From the NCBI GenBank assembly GCA_027033525.1, contig JALVLD010000165.1:1-7259 (forward strand): a DNA stretch of 7,259 bases, given 5' to 3'. Positions 4,495-7,259 of the stretch are shown here, piece by piece. The position numbers and the translations under genes are program-made. This stretch comes from Candidatus Dojkabacteria bacterium. GTDB lineage: Bacteria > Patescibacteriota > Dojkabacteria > GCA-002793355. The notes under the pieces were generated by a model. That model was given only the letters and a program-made list of their open reading frames with translations, made no database searches and was not told the origin of the DNA. Each line of letters starts with the position of its first letter. The stretch's first letter is position 1.

Positions 4495-7053
4495 ATGCCC
4501 AGAAAACTCACTCCTTTAATGCAACAATATCTGCGTCTGAAGAAACAGTATGCCGACAGCATTCTCTTGTTTCAAATGGGGGATTTCTTTGAATGTTTTT
4601 TCGAAGATGCGAAAATCCTTGCAAGAGAATTAGGTATCACACTGACAAGTCGTGAAAAGGGCGAAGATGCCCCACCCATGGCAGGTTTTCCAATAAAAGC
4701 TCTTGATTCCTATCTGCCTAAGCTTGTCGCAAAAGGCTACAAAGTGGCTGTCGCAGAACAGATAGAAGACCCCAAGCTTGCGAAAGGGATAGTAAAACGT
4801 AAAGTCACTGAAATTGTAACCCAAGGTACGTTTACAAATACCTCTAAACTTGAATCCAAGAAACAAAATTATTTACTTTCAATAACTCAGGATAAACAAA
4901 CAGTTGCTGTAGCATTTATAGATTTATTGCAAGGAGACATTTCATTTACATATTTTGCAAAGGATCAAAAAGATATAAAAGAATTAATTGCCATTCTCCC
5001 TATAGCAGAGGTCATTACAAACGACCTTCAGCTTAAAGGACTGATTCCTAACAATACTCCAATCCAACTTATCACCGCACCTAATGACCCTAAATCATAC
5101 ATAAAGGATACTTTACATATACATGATCTAGAAGCTATTGACATCCAAAAGCCATCAGAGATTTACGCTATAGCCAATCTATTAGAATACATCCTGTATA
5201 CAAAGCAAATGGCTCCGCAACATTTTTTCACGGTGAAAAGATGGAATCCGTTCAAATACATGCAGTTAGATAGCACGACCATTACCAATCTTGAACTGTT
5301 TACCAATATACGAGCCAAAGACAATAAACACACCCTACTTGCAATCCTAGACAGGACACTGACTCCGCAAGGGGGAAGACTCCTGTATAATTTTATGCTA
5401 CACCCACTCCTAGATAAACAACTCGTACAGCGACGGCAAAAACATACTTTATTTTTCTATAAAAATAACTCTAAATTAACGGCAATTCGTGAACAACTCA
5501 AACATATCTTCGATATTGAACGCTTAGCAGGTTTAATTGCATTTAAACGTGTGAATCCAAAACAACTTTTGGCACTAAAACAATCAATCATAGCAGCCTT
5601 AAAAGTAATTCGCGACACGACTGCAATAAAGCACAACTTAAAACTCTCAAAAATAGAAAAAGTCGCACAAATTATAGATAACGCCATTAACCCAGAGGCC
5701 CCTACCATCTTAACAGATGGTAATATTCTTAAAGCCTCATTCCATCCTAGAATAAAAGAACTTCGTACACTAACAAATAATACTGAGCTTATCTTAAAAA
5801 AAATCCTAGCCGATGAGAAACAAAAAACTGGGATACCTAATCTCAAGCTCGGATACAATAAAGTCTTTGGTTATTATTTTGAAATTCCCAAAGGCCAATT
5901 AAATAAAGTACCAGATTATTTTATTCGAAAACAAACATTGGTTAATGCTGAAAGATTCATTACTCCACAAATCAAAGAACTTGAGGAAAAGATATTAAAC
6001 GCACAGACAGAACTAATAACACTTGAACAACAGCTATACAACGAGCTTATACAGAACTTGGGCGGATATGTGCCGGATCTTAAAGCCTTATCTGACTATA
6101 TAGCTTATATCGATGTCATTTCTAATTTTGCCTTTATTGCACAAAAATATAACTATGTTATGCCCGAGATTCTAGATGAAACATCCGACATAGAATTAAA
6201 GCTGGAAGAATCACGGCACCCAGTAGTAGAACGGTTTACCCAAAATTTTGTACCTAACTCAATAACAATAAATAAACAACAAAATTTTGTTATTCTAACG
6301 GGCCCTAATATGGGAGGAAAATCTACCTTTATTCGCCAACTTGCACAAATAGGATCTTTTGTCCCTGCAAAAACCGCTAAACTTAGTTTACGCGACAGAA
6401 TTTTCGCCCGCGTTGGTGCATCCGATGATATCTCCACGGGACGTAGTACTTTTATGGTAGAAATGTCTGAAGTTGCAAGAATAATTCACAATGCTACCCC
6501 ACATAGTCTTATAATTCTAGATGAAGTAGGGCGCGGAACAAATACAGCGGAGGGATTATCCCTGGCTTTTGCCATTTCACAATACATAGCTAATCAAATA
6601 AAGGCTTTAACCATCTTTGCCACCCATTACCACGAACTAACTCAACTTGAAAATAATAACCAGTTTATAAACTACAAGGTAGATGTTCTAGAAAAAGATA
6701 ATACTGTATATTTCTTGCACTCTATTTCTCGTGGTGGTACAGACAAGAGCTATGGAATCTATATTGCAAAATTAGTTAATCTGCCTGAAGAAATAATACA
6801 AATAGCGGAAAGTAAACTCACTGAACTTCTACAAAATAAACTACAGCTGACTCCTCAGCCTGCAAATAGTAAAAAAACCGAAAGCAACGCGACATTAACT
6901 CAAAGTTTCCAACTCCCTCTTTTTACTGATCCACAAATAAAACAATACAGGAAGATTATCAACAAGTTAAAAAATGTTAATCCGGATGAAATAAGCCCAT
7001 TTGAAGCCCTTAAGTTACTTTACTCTATCAAAAAACAACTAAACTCCAACTAA
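4495..7053 (+). CDS. mutS: DNA mismatch repair protein MutS
   Basis: An 852-residue protein, full length for MutS1. It recognises base mismatches and small loops in newly replicated DNA and recruits MutL in an ATP-dependent step. The N-terminal mismatch-binding domain has MGDFFECFFEDA, in which F31 is the wedge phenylalanine and E33 the partner glutamate of the F-x-E motif. EQIEDP and the KRKVTEIVTQGT segment follow, then connector, lever and clamp regions. The ATPase domain carries GPNMGGKST (Walker A, K609), GASDDISTGRSTFMVEM (signature), LIILDEVGRGT (Walker B, D676-E677) and ATHYHEL (H711). QLPLF (806-810) fits a sliding-clamp-binding peptide, and the C-terminal PDEISPFEALKLLY matches the dimer/tetramer helix region. 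All catalytic residues are present. The start is fixed by an in-frame TAA at 4486-4488. It probably has its own promoter but could also be read from the upstream gene. No mutL is visible here. Confidence 0.98.
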   Translation: MPRKLTPLMQQYLRLKKQYADSILLFQMGDFFECFFEDAKILARELGITLTSREKGEDAPPMAGFPIKALDSYLPKLVAKGYKVAVAEQIEDPKLAKGIVKRKVTEIVTQGTFTNTSKLESKKQNYLLSITQDKQTVAVAFIDLLQGDISFTYFAKDQKDIKELIAILPIAEVITNDLQLKGLIPNNTPIQLITAPNDPKSYIKDTLHIHDLEAIDIQKPSEIYAIANLLEYILYTKQMAPQHFFTVKRWNPFKYMQLDSTTITNLELFTNIRAKDNKHTLLAILDRTLTPQGGRLLYNFMLHPLLDKQLVQRRQKHTLFFYKNNSKLTAIREQLKHIFDIERLAGLIAFKRVNPKQLLALKQSIIAALKVIRDTTAIKHNLKLSKIEKVAQIIDNAINPEAPTILTDGNILKASFHPRIKELRTLTNNTELILKKILADEKQKTGIPNLKLGYNKVFGYYFEIPKGQLNKVPDYFIRKQTLVNAERFITPQIKELEEKILNAQTELITLEQQLYNELIQNLGGYVPDLKALSDYIAYIDVISNFAFIAQKYNYVMPEILDETSDIELKLEESRHPVVERFTQNFVPNSITINKQQNFVILTGPNMGGKSTFIRQLAQIGSFVPAKTAKLSLRDRIFARVGASDDISTGRSTFMVEMSEVARIIHNATPHSLIILDEVGRGTNTAEGLSLAFAISQYIANQIKALTIFATHYHELTQLENNNQFINYKVDVLEKDNTVYFLHSISRGGTDKSYGIYIAKLVNLPEEIIQIAESKLTELLQNKLQLTPQPANSKKTESNATLTQSFQLPLFTDPQIKQYRKIINKLKNVNPDEISPFEALKLLYSIKKQLNSN

Positions 7054-7259
7054 ATAAAATAGTAAATGTTTTTGCAACACCAAAGGTAAGCTTTGATTAA
7101 TCCTAAACTTATGTTTCATCTGTTTTAATACCATTCGGGTGCGGCTTACTCCATTACACACAGCAAATGACGGCTTACCAAAAGAGGCATCAACCTTATA
7201 GTCTGCTAAATCATCTTGCAACTGTCTTACTATAATATACGCCAGATACACTTTATATC
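7039..7259 (-). CDS. C-terminal fragment of an unidentified protein with a DDxxD motif (5'-partial)
   Basis: The minus-strand frame is open from the window edge to a TAG at 7041-7039, giving about 73 residues. The GTG at 7251 is in frame but need not be the start. The fragment contains RQLQDDLADYKVDASFGKP (7227-7171). Its order Q-x-x-DDxxD-x3-D followed by GKP recalls the second aspartate-rich motif of class I isoprenoid (polyprenyl or phytoene-type) synthases, where the Asp residues hold Mg-diphosphate. The rest, ending LLFYLVGV, I do not recognise. It converges on mutS with a 15-bp overlap. A random ORF is possible, but openness to the edge and protein-like composition favour a real gene. 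The function is only a suggestion. Confidence 0.5.
   Translation of the reverse strand, partial: YKVYLAYIIVRQLQDDLADYKVDASFGKPSFAVCNGVSRTRMVLKQMKHKFRINQSLPLVLQKHLLFYLVGV

Noticed and set aside
5457..5858. 133-codon minus-strand ORF opposite mutS
   Set aside because: Lies wholly within conserved MutS coding sequence; its Ser/Ile/Phe-rich composition is typical of an antisense shadow frame.
7075..7100. CAAAG-GTAAG-CTTTG hairpin after mutS as its terminator
   Set aside because: Five-bp stem without a following T-run, lying within the coding frame of the convergent gene.
1..7259. Recoded genetic code (TGA as Trp or Gly)
   Set aside because: No in-frame TGA in any of the five genes and Trp is TGG, so nothing supports reassignment, though absence in one window does not exclude it.

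Overview
The window is AT-rich and densely packed, with five protein-coding genes. Three are complete (an OmpR-like regulator, a PEP-synthase-like protein and MutS) and two are cut by the window edges (a membrane glycosyltransferase at the left and an unidentified C-terminal fragment at the right). No gene contains an in-frame TGA, and all fit the standard bacterial code. The compact layout, the divergent versions of common families and the apparent leaderless starts suggest a small-genome uncultured bacterium, possibly Patescibacteria/CPR. That placement is inference; nothing here proves it. I see no tRNA, rRNA, CRISPR array, insertion sequence or other mobile element.

Layout: bases 2-1462 (+) encode a processive family-2 glycosyltransferase whose N-terminus lies upstream. 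It converges on a minus-strand OmpR/PhoB-like DNA-binding protein (1459-2127), and the two share one TTAA as both stop codons. A 210-bp divergent intergenic region (2128-2337) follows. It holds the regulator's promoter, with a tandem 11-bp repeat resembling an OmpR-family operator, and on the other strand a TTGACA-N17-TAAGAT promoter for the next gene. Bases 2338-4488 (+) encode a protein with the domain plan of PEP synthase / pyruvate phosphate dikinase, but the phosphorylatable histidine is aspartate, other active-site positions are altered, the C-terminal barrel is shortened, and the swivel domain is flanked by low-complexity linkers. Six bases later mutS begins (4495-7053, +), apparently from its own extended -10 promoter inside the end of the preceding gene. 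A minus-strand fragment (7039-7259) converges on mutS with a 15-bp overlap and carries a DDxxD motif recalling class I isoprenoid synthases.

The genes do not form one obvious pathway. The glycosyltransferase points to envelope polysaccharide synthesis, MutS to mismatch repair, the regulator to possible autoregulation, and the PEP-synthase-like protein to a repurposed or inactive relative of a central-carbon enzyme. The most notable signals are the His-to-Asp change in that protein, -10 hexamers ending 5-6 nt before three start codons (leaderless mRNAs), the 11-bp tandem repeat at the regulator promoter, and a perfect GC-rich 10-bp hairpin inside the regulator gene.
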